From the NCBI GenBank assembly GCA_963819885.1, contig CAWFXV010000024.1, positions 186,001 through 250,000 of the forward strand: a stretch of DNA of 64,000 nucleotides, written 5' to 3'. The notes below the pieces were generated by a model, which was not told the origin of the DNA, did no database searches, and saw only the letters and a list, made by a program, of their open reading frames with translations. The translations under genes were made by a program, and so were the position numbers. The DNA is from JACVRX01 sp963819885. Its GTDB lineage: Bacteria; Actinomycetota; Actinomycetes; Jiangellales; Jiangellaceae. Below, piece after piece: positions 9,111 through 18,381 of this stretch (position 1 is the stretch's first letter; every line of letters begins with the position of its first letter).

Positions 9111-11780
9111 TCAGGACAGCCGCCGCGCATACCAGCCCGACCGGGCGGCAGTGGGCGCTGCTCGAGCTGACGCGCTGACCACCGCCAGTCCGCGCTCGGC
9201 CACCAGGACCGGGTCGAGGACGAGCTCGGTGACTTCCGGCAGCTCGTCGGTGAGCTTGGAGACGCGATGCAGGAGGTCAGCAACGGCGTCGAGGTCGGCC
9301 ACGACGCCACCGTGGTACCCGAGAAGCAGCGGCGCGGACTTGGGCTCGCGGATCATCTCGACCGCATCCACGTCGGTTAGCGGCGGAATTCGATACGACC
9401 GGTCCCCCAGCAGCTCGGTCGTGACTCCCGATACGCCGAAGGAGACAACCGGCCCGAACAGCGGGTCCTCCACTGCTCGAACGGCTACTGGCACACCGGT
9501 CGTGGCCATCGGCTGGACGACGAAACCTGCCTCGGCCGGGTGCGCGACAGTCCGCTCCATGGTTGCCCAGGCGTCGCGCATTTCCGCAGGGTTGTCGATG
9601 TGGCGCCACACATCGGCAAGGTCGGGCCGGTGCCGTAAATACGGCGCCGTGGCCTTCAGGACGACGTCCCAGCCCAGCCGTTCGCCGGCCTCGACGGCAT
9701 CGTCGACAGTCTTCGCCGGCACCATCTCCAGCAGCGTGATGCCGTAGCTCGCCAACAATTGGCGCAGTCGCGGCATTGTCAGCACCGACCCTGCGGGCTC
9801 GTCGGCAAGGGCGTCGGCGATGACCTGCCGGGCCGTATCGGCGTCACAACCGGCGACCTCCGGGACCAGACCGTGCGGCCGGTTGCGCCACAACGCATAC
9901 GAGGTGGCCTGGGCAAGCGCCATGGCGGCCTCCTCTGGCGACGGGTAGGAGGGAACCGAACCACGGGCCGGAGCGCCGCTGGCGTCGAGAACCCGCAGCG
10001 CCTCCGGGACTCCCCCGCTGCCGAGAAACGTCGTGACAATGGGCTTCGAGCGGCGCGCGGCGACGGCCGCCAGCACGCGTGCGACGACCACAGCGCGGCT
10101 GGACACGATCGTCGGGGCGAACACCACGATCACCGAGTCCACCGCCGGGTCGTCGATCAGCCCGGCCATGGCGCGCTCGAAGTCGGTCGCGGACGCGGCC
10201 GGGCCGAGGTCGACCGGATCACCGGTGACCTCCAGGCCGGCGCTGGTGGCCGCATCCGCCGCCAGCAGGCCCAGGGAGTCGGAGTTGCCGACGACGGCGA
10301 CACGGCGGCCCACCGGCAGCGGCTGGAAGGCGAGTACCTGGGCGACGTCGAACATCTCCGCGAGGGTGTCCACCTGGATGACACCGGACTGCCGGAACAT
10401 CGCGTCGACGGAAGCCGCCGGCGCCTCCGTCAGCCGCACGGCGTGACCGACCGGGATGCCCTGAGTCGACCGGCCGCTCTTCACCGTGACCACAGGCTTC
10501 ACCGTCGCTACCCGTCGAGCCAGCCGGGCGAACTTGCGTGGGTTGCCCAGCGACTCCAGGTAGAGCAGCACGACCTCCGTGGCCGGATCATCCTGCCAAT
10601 ACTGGAGCAGGTCATTGCCGGAGACGTCGGCACGATTGCCGGCGGACACGAACGTCGACAAGCCCAACCCACGAGTCGCGACCGACTCCAGAATGGCCAC
10701 CCCGAGAGCGCCCGACTGGGAGAAGAAGCCCACTCGGCCGGCGATGGGCACGACCGTCGCCATGGAAGCGTTGAGGGAGAACTCCGGGTCGTTGTTCACG
10801 ATGCCGAGGCAATTGGGGCCGACAACCCGCATCCCGTTGGAGCGCGCGATTCGCACCAACTCCGACTGCCGGCGCCGCCCGTCGGGTCCCGTCTCGGCAA
10901 ACCCGGCGGATACCACGACGAGTCCGCGGACGCCCTTGGCCGCGCAGTCGCGGACCACATCCAAGACCGCGTCCGCAGGCACGGCGATGACTGCCAGGTC
11001 GACCTCTCCCGGGACGTCTCGGACCGTTGGGTATGCGGGAACGCCGGACACTGCGCTGGCACCCGGGTTGACCGCATAGACCCGGCCGGTGAATCCGCCG
11101 TGGACCAGGTTGCGGACGAGCACCTGACCGACCTTGCCCCGCGACCTGCTGGCACCGATGACTGCAACTGATCCGGGCTCGAGCAGCCGCCGGATGGACC
11201 GAGCCTCGGCTCGCTGCTCCCGCGCGACCATGACTTCGAGCGAATCATCGGTCGGCCGAATCTCGAACTCGACGTGCACGATGCCGTCCTCGATCCGGCT
11301 GCTCAGGGTGTACCCGCCCACGGCGAACACCGTGATCATCCGGTGGTTCTGCGGCAGCACCTCAGCCACGAACCGCCGCACCCCGCGCTCACGAGCTGCC
11401 TGGGCAAGATGCTCCAGCAGCACACTGCCGACTCCGCGACCCTGGTGCGCGTCCTCGACCAGGAACGCGACCTCTGCCTGTCTGGCGTCTATCCGGTCGT
11501 ACCGCCCGACCGCGATCATGTCCTGTCCGCTGAGCAGGATCAGTGCTACGCGATCGTCATAGTCGACGCGGGTGAAGCGCCGGACATCGGCTTCGGAGAG
11601 GGCCGGATAGGGCGCGAAGAAACGGAAGTACTTCGACTCGTCGCTGACTCGTCCGTAGAACGCCACCAACCTGTCCGCGTCATCGGGCACGATCGGCCGC
11701 AGGTGCGCAGTAGCTCCGTCGGAGAGGACGACGTCGGCTTCCCAGTGTGCCGGGTACGTCGGAGCCGAAGCCGCCTGCAC
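9111..11780 (-). CDS. GNAT N-acetyltransferase fused to an ADP-forming acyl-CoA synthetase-like module
   Basis: An 889-aa fusion. Residues about 20-170 form a GNAT acetyltransferase with the acetyl-CoA loop EDAHQGRGVGSVLLEHL. This is followed by a CoA-binding Rossmann domain (about 195-320, with SVAVIGASRSRGKVG and VVGPNCLGIVN), succinyl-CoA-ligase-like domains (to about 640) and a C-terminal ATP-grasp domain (about 660-880, VVLKATAP). The architecture matches actinobacterial protein-lysine acetyltransferases (Pat type), in which the synthetase part may be regulatory or catalytic. Likely role: acetylation of CoA ligases or acetate-CoA metabolism. The GTG start has TACTGT seven bases upstream. 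Confidence 0.87.
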   Translation of the reverse strand: MQAASAPTYPAHWEADVVLSDGATAHLRPIVPDDADRLVAFYGRVSDESKYFRFFAPYPALSEADVRRFTRVDYDDRVALILLSGQDMIAVGRYDRIDARQAEVAFLVEDAHQGRGVGSVLLEHLAQAARERGVRRFVAEVLPQNHRMITVFAVGGYTLSSRIEDGIVHVEFEIRPTDDSLEVMVAREQRAEARSIRRLLEPGSVAVIGASRSRGKVGQVLVRNLVHGGFTGRVYAVNPGASAVSGVPAYPTVRDVPGEVDLAVIAVPADAVLDVVRDCAAKGVRGLVVVSAGFAETGPDGRRRQSELVRIARSNGMRVVGPNCLGIVNNDPEFSLNASMATVVPIAGRVGFFSQSGALGVAILESVATRGLGLSTFVSAGNRADVSGNDLLQYWQDDPATEVVLLYLESLGNPRKFARLARRVATVKPVVTVKSGRSTQGIPVGHAVRLTEAPAASVDAMFRQSGVIQVDTLAEMFDVAQVLAFQPLPVGRRVAVVGNSDSLGLLAADAATSAGLEVTGDPVDLGPAASATDFERAMAGLIDDPAVDSVIVVFAPTIVSSRAVVVARVLAAVAARRSKPIVTTFLGSGGVPEALRVLDASGAPARGSVPSYPSPEEAAMALAQATSYALWRNRPHGLVPEVAGCDADTARQVIADALADEPAGSVLTMPRLRQLLASYGITLLEMVPAKTVDDAVEAGERLGWDVVLKATAPYLRHRPDLADVWRHIDNPAEMRDAWATMERTVAHPAEAGFVVQPMATTGVPVAVRAVEDPLFGPVVSFGVSGVTTELLGDRSYRIPPLTDVDAVEMIREPKSAPLLLGYHGGVVADLDAVADLLHRVSKLTDELPEVTELVLDPVLVAERGLAVVSASARAAPTAARSGWYARRLS

Positions 11781-11787
11781 GGCAGCG

Positions 11788-11793
11788 ACAGTA
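11788..11793 (-). promoter_or_regulatory. candidate -10 (TACTGT) of leaderless GNAT/ACS transcript
   Basis: Read on the minus strand, TACTGT is followed by seven bases and then the GTG start codon at 11780. A purine-rich ribosome-binding site is absent. Confidence 0.4.
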
Positions 11794-11813
11794 GCGCCCG
11801 AGCGGTCGGGCAG

Positions 11814-12539
11814 TCAGCGGCCGTTCGCGACGGCGGTGAGGCGGCACGCATCCGCCCACGCCGACTCGTCGACAACCGCGCCAGACGGCGCGCCATGGCT
11901 GGCACCATGCCCGGTCCAGGTGGCGCAGATGTCGATCGAATCGACGAGCATCGTGCGCAGCATCGCGTCCGGGTCCGGAACAAGGGCGTGTGCGGCACCG
12001 TCGACGGCGCAGCGAACGGCATGCGGAGCCGCATGCCGCCGGAACGCAGCAAGCCGAGGACGGACATTGCTGGTGAACCGGGCTGCCCACTGCGCGGCCT
12101 GCGGGACTGCGTCCAGGGCGATACGGCTTTCGGTGGAGAGGCTGTCGGCGGGACGCCCGTCGAGTTCGGCAAGGACGCGTTCGCAGACCAACACCGACAC
12201 GGCCATCACCCGCTGCCGTTCGGCCGCCGCGACCGGTAGCGCGATGGTCGAGCAGCGCAGCGCGATGAGGGCGTCGATATGTGGGTCTCCGCCGGTGAGC
12301 CCGATCACCGATGGGATCAGCTCGGCGAGCCGAGGACGTCCGTCGTCGGTGGTGTGGTCGTTGACGAGGCGGGCAACGGAGGCCAGCAGCGAATGCGTGC
12401 ACGCGGGATGGTCACTCCAGCGCTCACCGGCGAGGTACGAGGCCAACTCCATGAAGCACGCGCCCTTGCGGGGGTTTCGGTGCTTGCCGCGTGACAGCAA
12501 GGGCAGCATCTCCGGCGATTGCGGCGGGAAGTTCGACAT
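11814..12539 (-). CDS. conserved actinobacterial protein of unknown function
   Basis: A 241-aa soluble, mostly helical protein. I recognise the N-terminal block GACFMELASYLAGERWSDHP as a hallmark of a conserved actinobacterial family without assigned function, in which Cys and His residues (GACF, HPACTH) recur. No transmembrane helix or signal peptide. The ATG at 12539 is preceded by GGGGGACATGCC, a good ribosome-binding site. It is divergent from parC across about 140 bases. Confidence 0.7.
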   Translation of the reverse strand: MSNFPPQSPEMLPLLSRGKHRNPRKGACFMELASYLAGERWSDHPACTHSLLASVARLVNDHTTDDGRPRLAELIPSVIGLTGGDPHIDALIALRCSTIALPVAAAERQRVMAVSVLVCERVLAELDGRPADSLSTESRIALDAVPQAAQWAARFTSNVRPRLAAFRRHAAPHAVRCAVDGAAHALVPDPDAMLRTMLVDSIDICATWTGHGASHGAPSGAVVDESAWADACRLTAVANGR

Positions 12540-12678
12540 GGCATGTCCCCCAGGACGGCCGGACCTGACACGGACCAGTCTGCGCCCATACCGCCGTCGC
12601 CGCTACCGTCCGGCCCGATCGGCCGGCCCGCGCGGGTCGTTCCGGTGCCTGCGAACCTGCCGGGACACAATGGCCGAC

Positions 12679-15126
12679 ATGGCCCGCCGAACCCTGAACC
12701 CGCCGCCTCCCGAGGACGTCGAGGAGCGAATTCACGACGTCGACGTGACCGAGGAGATGCGCGGCAGCTTCCTCGAGTACGCGTACTCAGTCATCTACTC
12801 CCGGGCGATTCCGGACGCTCGCGACGGCCTGAAGCCAGTTCAGCGTCGAATCCTGTTTCAGATGAGCGAGATGGGCCTGCGCCCTGACCGGGCGCACGTC
12901 AAATGCGGCCGGGTCGTCGGTGACGTCATGGGCCGGCTCCACCCGCACGGCGACGGCGCCATCTACGACGCCCTGGTCCGGATGGCGCAGCCGTGGGTCA
13001 TGCGAGTGCCGCTGGTCGATGGGCATGGGAATTATGGATCTCTGGACGACGGCCCGGCGGCCTACCGATACACCGAATGCCGACTGGCCGAGCCGGCGAT
13101 GCTGCTTACCGGATCGCTCGACGAGGACGTCGTCGACATGGTCCCGAACTACGACGGCCAATTCGAGCAACCGGAGGTGCTGCCAGCGGCTTTTCCGAAC
13201 CTGTTGGTCAACGGGGCGAGCGGGATCGCCGTGGGAATGGCGACCAACATGGCGCCGCACAACCTGGGCGAGGTCGTCGAGGCCGCCCGTCACCTGCTCG
13301 CCCATCCGGACGCGACGCTCGACGATCTGATGCGGTTCGTGCCAGGGCCGGACCTGCCGACCGGCGGGCGAATCATCGGTCTGGACGGAATCCGTGACGC
13401 CTACGAGTCCGGGCGAGGCTCGTTCCGGATTCGTGCCGCTGCCCGGATCGAGAACATCACCCCGCGCCGGAAGGGCATCGTCATCACCGAATTGCCCTAC
13501 AACGTCGGCCCCGAGCGGGTCCGCGAGCGGATCGCCGATCTCGTGCGCAGTAGAAAGCTCCAGGGAGTGACCGACGTCGAGGACTACACCGACCGGAACA
13601 CCGGGCTTCGCCTCGTGGTCGAGCTCAAGGGCGGTTTCGTCGGAGAGGCCGTCCTCGACCAGCTGTACCGGCTTACCCCGCTGGAGGACTCGTTCTCGAT
13701 CAACAACGTCGCCTTGGTCGACGGTCAGCCGCAGACGATGGGCCTCAAGCGGCTACTGGAGGTCTTCGTCGCCCACCGCTTGGACGTCGTCCGGCGGCGG
13801 TCGGAATACCGGCGGAACAAGGCCGCGGAGCGATTGCACCTCGTCGACGGCCTGTTGGTGGCCCTGCTCGACATCGACGAGGTCATCCAGGTGATTCGCT
13901 CCTCGGCTGATGCAAACGAGGCCCGCGCACGGCTGATGGCCGTCTTCGACCTCTCCGACATCCAGGCTCGGTTCATCCTGGACACCCCGCTGCGCCGCTT
14001 GACCCGGTATGACCGGCTCGAGTTGGAACGCGAACAGGAATCGCTGCGGGCAACGATCACGGAGCTGACCGCGATCCTGGACGACCCATCGATCCTGCGT
14101 CAGCTGGTCGCCGACGAGCTCGCCGAGGTCGCTGCCGTCCATGCCACTCCGCGGCGGACCGTGCTGCTGGAAAGCGTGGGTCAGCCCTCGGTTGCCATGC
14201 CGGCCGACCTCGAGGTGGCCGACGACCCCTGTCATGTGCTCCTGTCGTCGACGGGGCTACTGGCCCGTTCGACCACTGCGGAGCCACTGCCGAGTGCGCG
14301 CAAACGGGCAAAGCACGACGTCGTGGTGTCGTCGATCCTGGCAACGGCTCGAGGACAGGTCGGCCTCGTCACCAGCCGCGGCCGGATGATCCGGCTGCCC
14401 GTGCTGGACTTACCGGCGCTGCCACCGACGGCGCAGGCACCGACGCTGGCCGGCGGGGCTCCGCTCAAGGAGTTCGTCGAGCTGGCTCGCGACGAGCAGG
14501 TCTTGTGCCTGGCGACGCTCGACGCAGACTCGCCCGGCCTGGCGCTCGGCACCGAGCGGGGCGTGGTGAAGCGGTTGACTCCGGATCACCCGTCGAACAA
14601 GGACAGCTGGGAGGTCATCCGGCTCAACGACAGCGACCGAGTCGTGGGTGCTGTCGAGCTGGCGGCCGATGAGATGGACCTGGTTTTCGTGACCTCCGAC
14701 GCGCAGTTGCTGCGATTTCCGGCCGGCTCGGTCCGGCCGCAGGGGCGCGCCGGCGGTGGCATCGCCGGAGTGCGGGTCGGGGCTGGACATCGTGTCGTGT
14801 TCTTCGGGGCCGTCGGCCCGTCGGCCGAGTCGGTCGTGGTCACGGTCGCCGGCTCGTCGGGCTCCCTGCCGGGAACGCAGGCCGGCAGCGTCAAGGTGAC
14901 TCCCGTTGCGGAGTACCCCACCAAGGGGCGGGCCACCGGCGGCGTCCGGTGTCATCGGTTCCTTCGCGGCGAGGATGTCCTGCTGCTGGCCTGGGCCGGT
15001 GCTGCGCCGGCTGCCGCTGCGGCGGCCAGCGGCGTTCCCGTCGCACTGCCTGAGCCGAGCGGCCGGCGTGACGGCTCGGGCGCGCCGGCGGCACAGGTCA
15101 TTGCCGCAGTCAGTGGACCGGCCTGA
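12679..15126 (+). CDS. parC: DNA topoisomerase IV subunit A
   Basis: Type IIA topoisomerase breakage-reunion subunit; with ParE it decatenates replicated chromosomes. The N-terminal winged-helix/tower part contains SRAIPDARDGLKPVQRRIL, HPHGDGAIYDALVRMAQPW and the active-site Tyr in YRYTECR (about residue 131). The C-terminal beta-pinwheel lacks a QRRGGKG-like GyrA box, which fits ParC rather than GyrA. The frame is open upstream to 11836, but those codons run antisense through another gene. ATG 12670 and ATG 12679 are both plausible; the latter begins MARRTLNPPPPED like Streptomyces ParC and has CACAAT seven bases upstream. Partner parE is at 20022-22142. Confidence 0.92.
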   Translation: MARRTLNPPPPEDVEERIHDVDVTEEMRGSFLEYAYSVIYSRAIPDARDGLKPVQRRILFQMSEMGLRPDRAHVKCGRVVGDVMGRLHPHGDGAIYDALVRMAQPWVMRVPLVDGHGNYGSLDDGPAAYRYTECRLAEPAMLLTGSLDEDVVDMVPNYDGQFEQPEVLPAAFPNLLVNGASGIAVGMATNMAPHNLGEVVEAARHLLAHPDATLDDLMRFVPGPDLPTGGRIIGLDGIRDAYESGRGSFRIRAAARIENITPRRKGIVITELPYNVGPERVRERIADLVRSRKLQGVTDVEDYTDRNTGLRLVVELKGGFVGEAVLDQLYRLTPLEDSFSINNVALVDGQPQTMGLKRLLEVFVAHRLDVVRRRSEYRRNKAAERLHLVDGLLVALLDIDEVIQVIRSSADANEARARLMAVFDLSDIQARFILDTPLRRLTRYDRLELEREQESLRATITELTAILDDPSILRQLVADELAEVAAVHATPRRTVLLESVGQPSVAMPADLEVADDPCHVLLSSTGLLARSTTAEPLPSARKRAKHDVVVSSILATARGQVGLVTSRGRMIRLPVLDLPALPPTAQAPTLAGGAPLKEFVELARDEQVLCLATLDADSPGLALGTERGVVKRLTPDHPSNKDSWEVIRLNDSDRVVGAVELAADEMDLVFVTSDAQLLRFPAGSVRPQGRAGGGIAGVRVGAGHRVVFFGAVGPSAESVVVTVAGSSGSLPGTQAGSVKVTPVAEYPTKGRATGGVRCHRFLRGEDVLLLAWAGAAPAAAAAASGVPVALPEPSGRRDGSGAPAAQVIAAVSGPA

Positions 15127-15211
15127 GGCCTCCATCACGCGATCTTGCGACACCTGCGGCGATCCGACCGCCGTGCCTGCCTCGAGCTCGCGATCCGTGC
15201 GCCGGCATCGG

Positions 15212-15868
15212 TCAGGCGGCCGACGGTTGGTACGGCGGCAGCTTCAGCTCGGTCCGAATGGCCTGTTGCACGGTCGCGATGTCCGGTCGGGCGTCGACCG
15301 TCACCACGAACTCCTTGCGCCGGAACAGCTCCAGTACTGGGTCGGTCTTCTCGTGGTAGTCATGTAACCGCGAGGCAAGCGCCTCCTCGGTGTCGTCTTC
15401 GCGCCGGACCAACTCCCCGCCGCATACGTCGCACCGACCCTCCACCTTCGGCCGATGTGCCATCAGGTTGTAGTCCAGTCGGCAGTTACTGCACAGCCGG
15501 CGGGCCAGCACGCGCCGCCGGACTTCGTCGTCGGGCAGATCCAGGTGGATTACCGCGTCGATGTCGTACCGCTCCAGGAAGAACTCGGCCTGCGGTCGGT
15601 TCCGCGGGAACCCGTCGACGATGAATCCATAGTTCCAGTCGTGCTGGTCCAGCCGCTGGTGCACGACCTTCTCGACCAAGTCGTCGCCGACGAGTTCGCC
15701 CGCTGCCATGATCCGACGAACCTGCGCACCCAGCTTGGTGTGGTTCTGGACGTGCCAGCGGAAGATGTCACCGACGCTGATCTGGGTCATGTCGAGATCG
15801 CGGGCCAGTACGGCCGCCTGGGTGCCCTTTCCGCTCCCCTGGGCTCCCATCAGCACGTACTTCCGCAT
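15212..15868 (-). CDS. adenylate kinase family protein with zinc-type LID
   Basis: Nucleoside monophosphate kinase, 218 aa from the ATG at 15868. The P-loop reads GAQGSGKGTQA, the NMP-binding segment GFIVDGFPRN, and the LID domain has CSNC and CDVC pairs spaced as in zinc-containing adenylate kinases. Expected reaction: ATP + AMP to 2 ADP. As I recall, the housekeeping actinobacterial Adk has a short zinc-free LID and sits in the secY operon, so this copy is probably an additional, specialised enzyme. In-frame GTG 15904 and ATG 15886 lie upstream. Convergent with parC. Confidence 0.82.
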   Translation of the reverse strand: MRKYVLMGAQGSGKGTQAAVLARDLDMTQISVGDIFRWHVQNHTKLGAQVRRIMAAGELVGDDLVEKVVHQRLDQHDWNYGFIVDGFPRNRPQAEFFLERYDIDAVIHLDLPDDEVRRRVLARRLCSNCRLDYNLMAHRPKVEGRCDVCGGELVRREDDTEEALASRLHDYHEKTDPVLELFRRKEFVVTVDARPDIATVQQAIRTELKLPPYQPSAA

Positions 15869-15916
15869 TTCGGAAGAGTGACACATGTCGGCGGCCGCGA
15901 CCACCGCAAGCCGGAC

Positions 15917-17176
15917 TCAGAACTCGACCGCGTCTCGGATGATCGGACAAGTCATGCAGTGACCGCCACCGCGGCCACGGCCGAGTTCGGCACCGACAAT
16001 CGTGATCACTTCGACGCCCGCCTTGCGCAACAACGTGTTGGTGTGGGTGTTGCGGTCATAGGTGAAGACCACGCCGGGTTCGAAGGCGACCGCGTTGTTG
16101 CCGCTGTCCCACTGCTGGCGCTCGGACGCATACACGTCGCCTCCGGTGCCGATGACCCGTAGTTCGGACAGGCCAAGCGATTCGGCCACCACGTCGACGA
16201 ACCGCTTGGACCCCTCGTCGGTGACGTCCACTCCTCCCGAGTCGCTCGGGCGCAGGGAGAAGGTGTGGATGTTGTCGACGATGGTGGGATAGACCGTCAC
16301 GATGTCGCGATCCGCGAACGTAAAGACGGTGTCGAGGTGCATCGCCGCACGCAGCTTGGGCATGCCGGCCACGACGACGCGCTCGGCAGCACCGTTCTCG
16401 AACAGGGCCGCAGCGACCTGGGTGATGGCCTGTCGCGACGTGCGTTCGCTCATACCCACCAACACCGCACCGTTGCCGATCGGCATGACGTCGCCACCCT
16501 CGAACGTCGCCTGTCCCCAGTCCTGCTCGGGATCGCCCCACCACACCGTGGCGCCAACAAAGTCGGGATGAAACTCGTAGATCGCCTTGTAGAGCAGCGT
16601 CTCGTCGTGGCGTGCCGGCCAGAACAACGGGTTAAAGGTCACCCCGCCGTACAGCCAGCACGTCGTGTCGCGCGTGTACAAGGTATTGGGCAGGGGCGGC
16701 ATCAGGTACTCGCGAGCACCGGTCGCCTCGCGGGCGAGCGCGACGTATTCGGAACGGAAGTCCTCGGGCAGGTCGGCCGTAGCAAGCCCACCGATCAGGT
16801 ACTCGGCGAGCTTCCGCGGCTCGAGCGATTCGAGGAACGCACGGGTGTCGTCGATCAGCCCAAGCCCAACCCGATTAGCGATGATCTTGCGATCGAGCAG
16901 CCACGACTTGGCGTCCGGAATGGCCATGGTCTGTGTCAAAACGTCGTGCAGCTCCAGGACGTCGACACCGCGTGCGCGCAGCTTGTTGACGAAGTCGGCG
17001 TGGTCACGTTGGGCGTTCTCGACCCACATCACGTCGTCGAACAACAGCTCGTCGGCATTGGTCGGAGTCAACCGGCGATGGGCCAGCCCGGGCGCGCACA
17101 CGAGGACCTTGCGGAGCCGCCCGACTTCGGAATGCACCCCGTAGGTTGCGGACGGGGAATCGGTGGTCTCTGTCAC
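15917..17176 (-). CDS. arcA: arginine deiminase
   Basis: Hydrolyses L-arginine to citrulline and ammonia. The protein is 419 aa, normal for the family. Visible motifs: FDDVMWVENAQRDH, the TRDTTCWLYGGVTFNP stretch, EGGDVMPIGNG and the catalytic Cys in GGGHCMTCPI near the C-terminus. No arcB, arcC or arginine-ornithine antiporter gene is adjacent, so it is not in a complete ADI operon. The GTG start at 17176 has AGAAGGG seven bases upstream. The coding end lies 48 bases upstream of the adk ATG on the same strand, so it may share a transcript with that gene. Confidence 0.93.
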   Translation of the reverse strand: MTETTDSPSATYGVHSEVGRLRKVLVCAPGLAHRRLTPTNADELLFDDVMWVENAQRDHADFVNKLRARGVDVLELHDVLTQTMAIPDAKSWLLDRKIIANRVGLGLIDDTRAFLESLEPRKLAEYLIGGLATADLPEDFRSEYVALAREATGAREYLMPPLPNTLYTRDTTCWLYGGVTFNPLFWPARHDETLLYKAIYEFHPDFVGATVWWGDPEQDWGQATFEGGDVMPIGNGAVLVGMSERTSRQAITQVAAALFENGAAERVVVAGMPKLRAAMHLDTVFTFADRDIVTVYPTIVDNIHTFSLRPSDSGGVDVTDEGSKRFVDVVAESLGLSELRVIGTGGDVYASERQQWDSGNNAVAFEPGVVFTYDRNTHTNTLLRKAGVEVITIVGAELGRGRGGGHCMTCPIIRDAVEF

Positions 17177-17319
17177 GGTATGCCCTTCTTAGGTGTCGGT
17201 TCCAGTACAGGTTCGATCTTCTCCCCAGCGTGCCAGAGGCCGGGCATCTCAGCGCCGACGCACGGGCACGGCGGTCATTCGTACTGGCACATGGCCGAGA
17301 TCAATACCGGAGCAGGCCA

Positions 17320-17325
17320 TAGAGT
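17320..17325 (+). promoter_or_regulatory. candidate -10 (TAGAGT) of a leaderless transcript
   Basis: TAGAGT followed by exactly eight bases and then the GTG at 17334. It supports that GTG over in-frame codons further upstream. Confidence 0.4.
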
Positions 17326-17333
17326 TGCCCGCC

Positions 17334-18323
17334 GTGACGGGACGGGACCTGCCTGAAACCGAGGCTTCCGGTCACGACGAATCGCAGCAGGGCAGGCCGG
17401 CCCGGACAGCGTGCTCGCTGCTGAGCAGATCGCTCGACGAACCGCTCGCGGGCACCGCTCCCGCGGCGAAGTGCTGGATCGTGCTCGAACAGCCCGGCCC
17501 ATGGGGTCGGCAGGCACTGACCCAATCGCATCTGGATCCAGCGTTCGGCCAAGCCTTGGAAACCGCCGCGGCGGCCCACGGCGCACGGGCGGCCCTGATC
17601 CGCCGGCCGGGCCCGCACGCCGATGATCATCGGGGTGGTAGACGCCGGGTGTGGATTGCGTCGACCCGACCGGGGGCGACCTGGCTGCTCGGCGGATTGC
17701 TCGATGACTTCCGTAGGCTCGGCAACCTGTCCTGGTCTGGTATCGGAAGTGGCGACTTCGAGGCGGTCAGCGCGTCTGTGCCTGGGCTGACAGCCCAGAC
17801 CGAGCCGCTGATGCTCGTCTGCACGAACAGCCGCCGCGACGTCTGCTGCGCGTCGTTCGGCCGCCCGGTCGTCACCGCCATGCATCAACGGATCCCCGGC
17901 AGAGTCTGGGAAACGACCCATCTCGGCGGTCATCGGTTCGCCCCCACCTGCGCTGTCCTCCCCCACGGCATCGTGCACGGTCGAATGGATGCCGACGCCG
18001 CGTCGCACGTGCTAGACGAAGCTCGCGACGGTCAGCTGGTCCTGGCTGGATACCGCGGCCGAAGCACATTCGATGGGCCAGGCCAGGTCGCTGAGGTCGC
18101 GGTGCGAGAAGCAGCCGGCCTGCTCGGATTGAACGAACTTGACATCGACACGGTCGAGCCAGCCGAGGACCGGTCATGGCGGGTCGGGGTAGTCCACGTC
18201 GACGGACGACGGTGGAAAGTCGATGTGACGGCCCGCGACCTGCAGCCAGCTCGGCGCGAGTCGTGCAACGGGCCGGATGTGCACCCGGTTTCGTATCTGG
18301 CCGGCGCCGTCCAGCCTGGGTGA
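17334..18323 (+). CDS. sucrase/ferredoxin-like family protein
   Basis: Thioredoxin-fold [2Fe-2S] ferredoxin-like protein of the sucrase/ferredoxin-like (Aim32-type) family, 329 aa. The diagnostic pieces are CTNSRRDVCCASFGRPV (iron-sulfur Cys) and THLGGHRFAPTCAVLP (the conserved His pair and Cys). Its role in bacteria is not established; electron transfer or thiol redox chemistry is likely. The frame is open from 17193, but the GTG at 17334 has a promoter-like hexamer eight bases upstream and gives normal family length. Divergent from arcA and followed by an aldo/keto reductase on the same strand. Confidence 0.8.
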   Translation: MTGRDLPETEASGHDESQQGRPARTACSLLSRSLDEPLAGTAPAAKCWIVLEQPGPWGRQALTQSHLDPAFGQALETAAAAHGARAALIRRPGPHADDHRGGRRRVWIASTRPGATWLLGGLLDDFRRLGNLSWSGIGSGDFEAVSASVPGLTAQTEPLMLVCTNSRRDVCCASFGRPVVTAMHQRIPGRVWETTHLGGHRFAPTCAVLPHGIVHGRMDADAASHVLDEARDGQLVLAGYRGRSTFDGPGQVAEVAVREAAGLLGLNELDIDTVEPAEDRSWRVGVVHVDGRRWKVDVTARDLQPARRESCNGPDVHPVSYLAGAVQPG

Positions 18324-18381
18324 GGCCTCGACTCGGCCCGGGCTGCGGCGCGCGGCGCAGGGATCCGCAAGACTGCCCGGC

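Noticed and set aside
9759..11171. 470-codon open frame on the plus strand
   Set aside because: Antisense to the GNAT/acyl-CoA synthetase gene, low-complexity composition, no recognisable domain.
11836..12678. Upstream extension of parC by 281 codons
   Set aside because: It runs antisense through a conserved gene, has no homologous sequence, and a normal ParC start lies at 12670/12679.
16265..17356. 363-codon open frame on the plus strand
   Set aside because: Antisense shadow of arcA; the sucrase/ferredoxin-like gene in this area uses another frame and has motifs.
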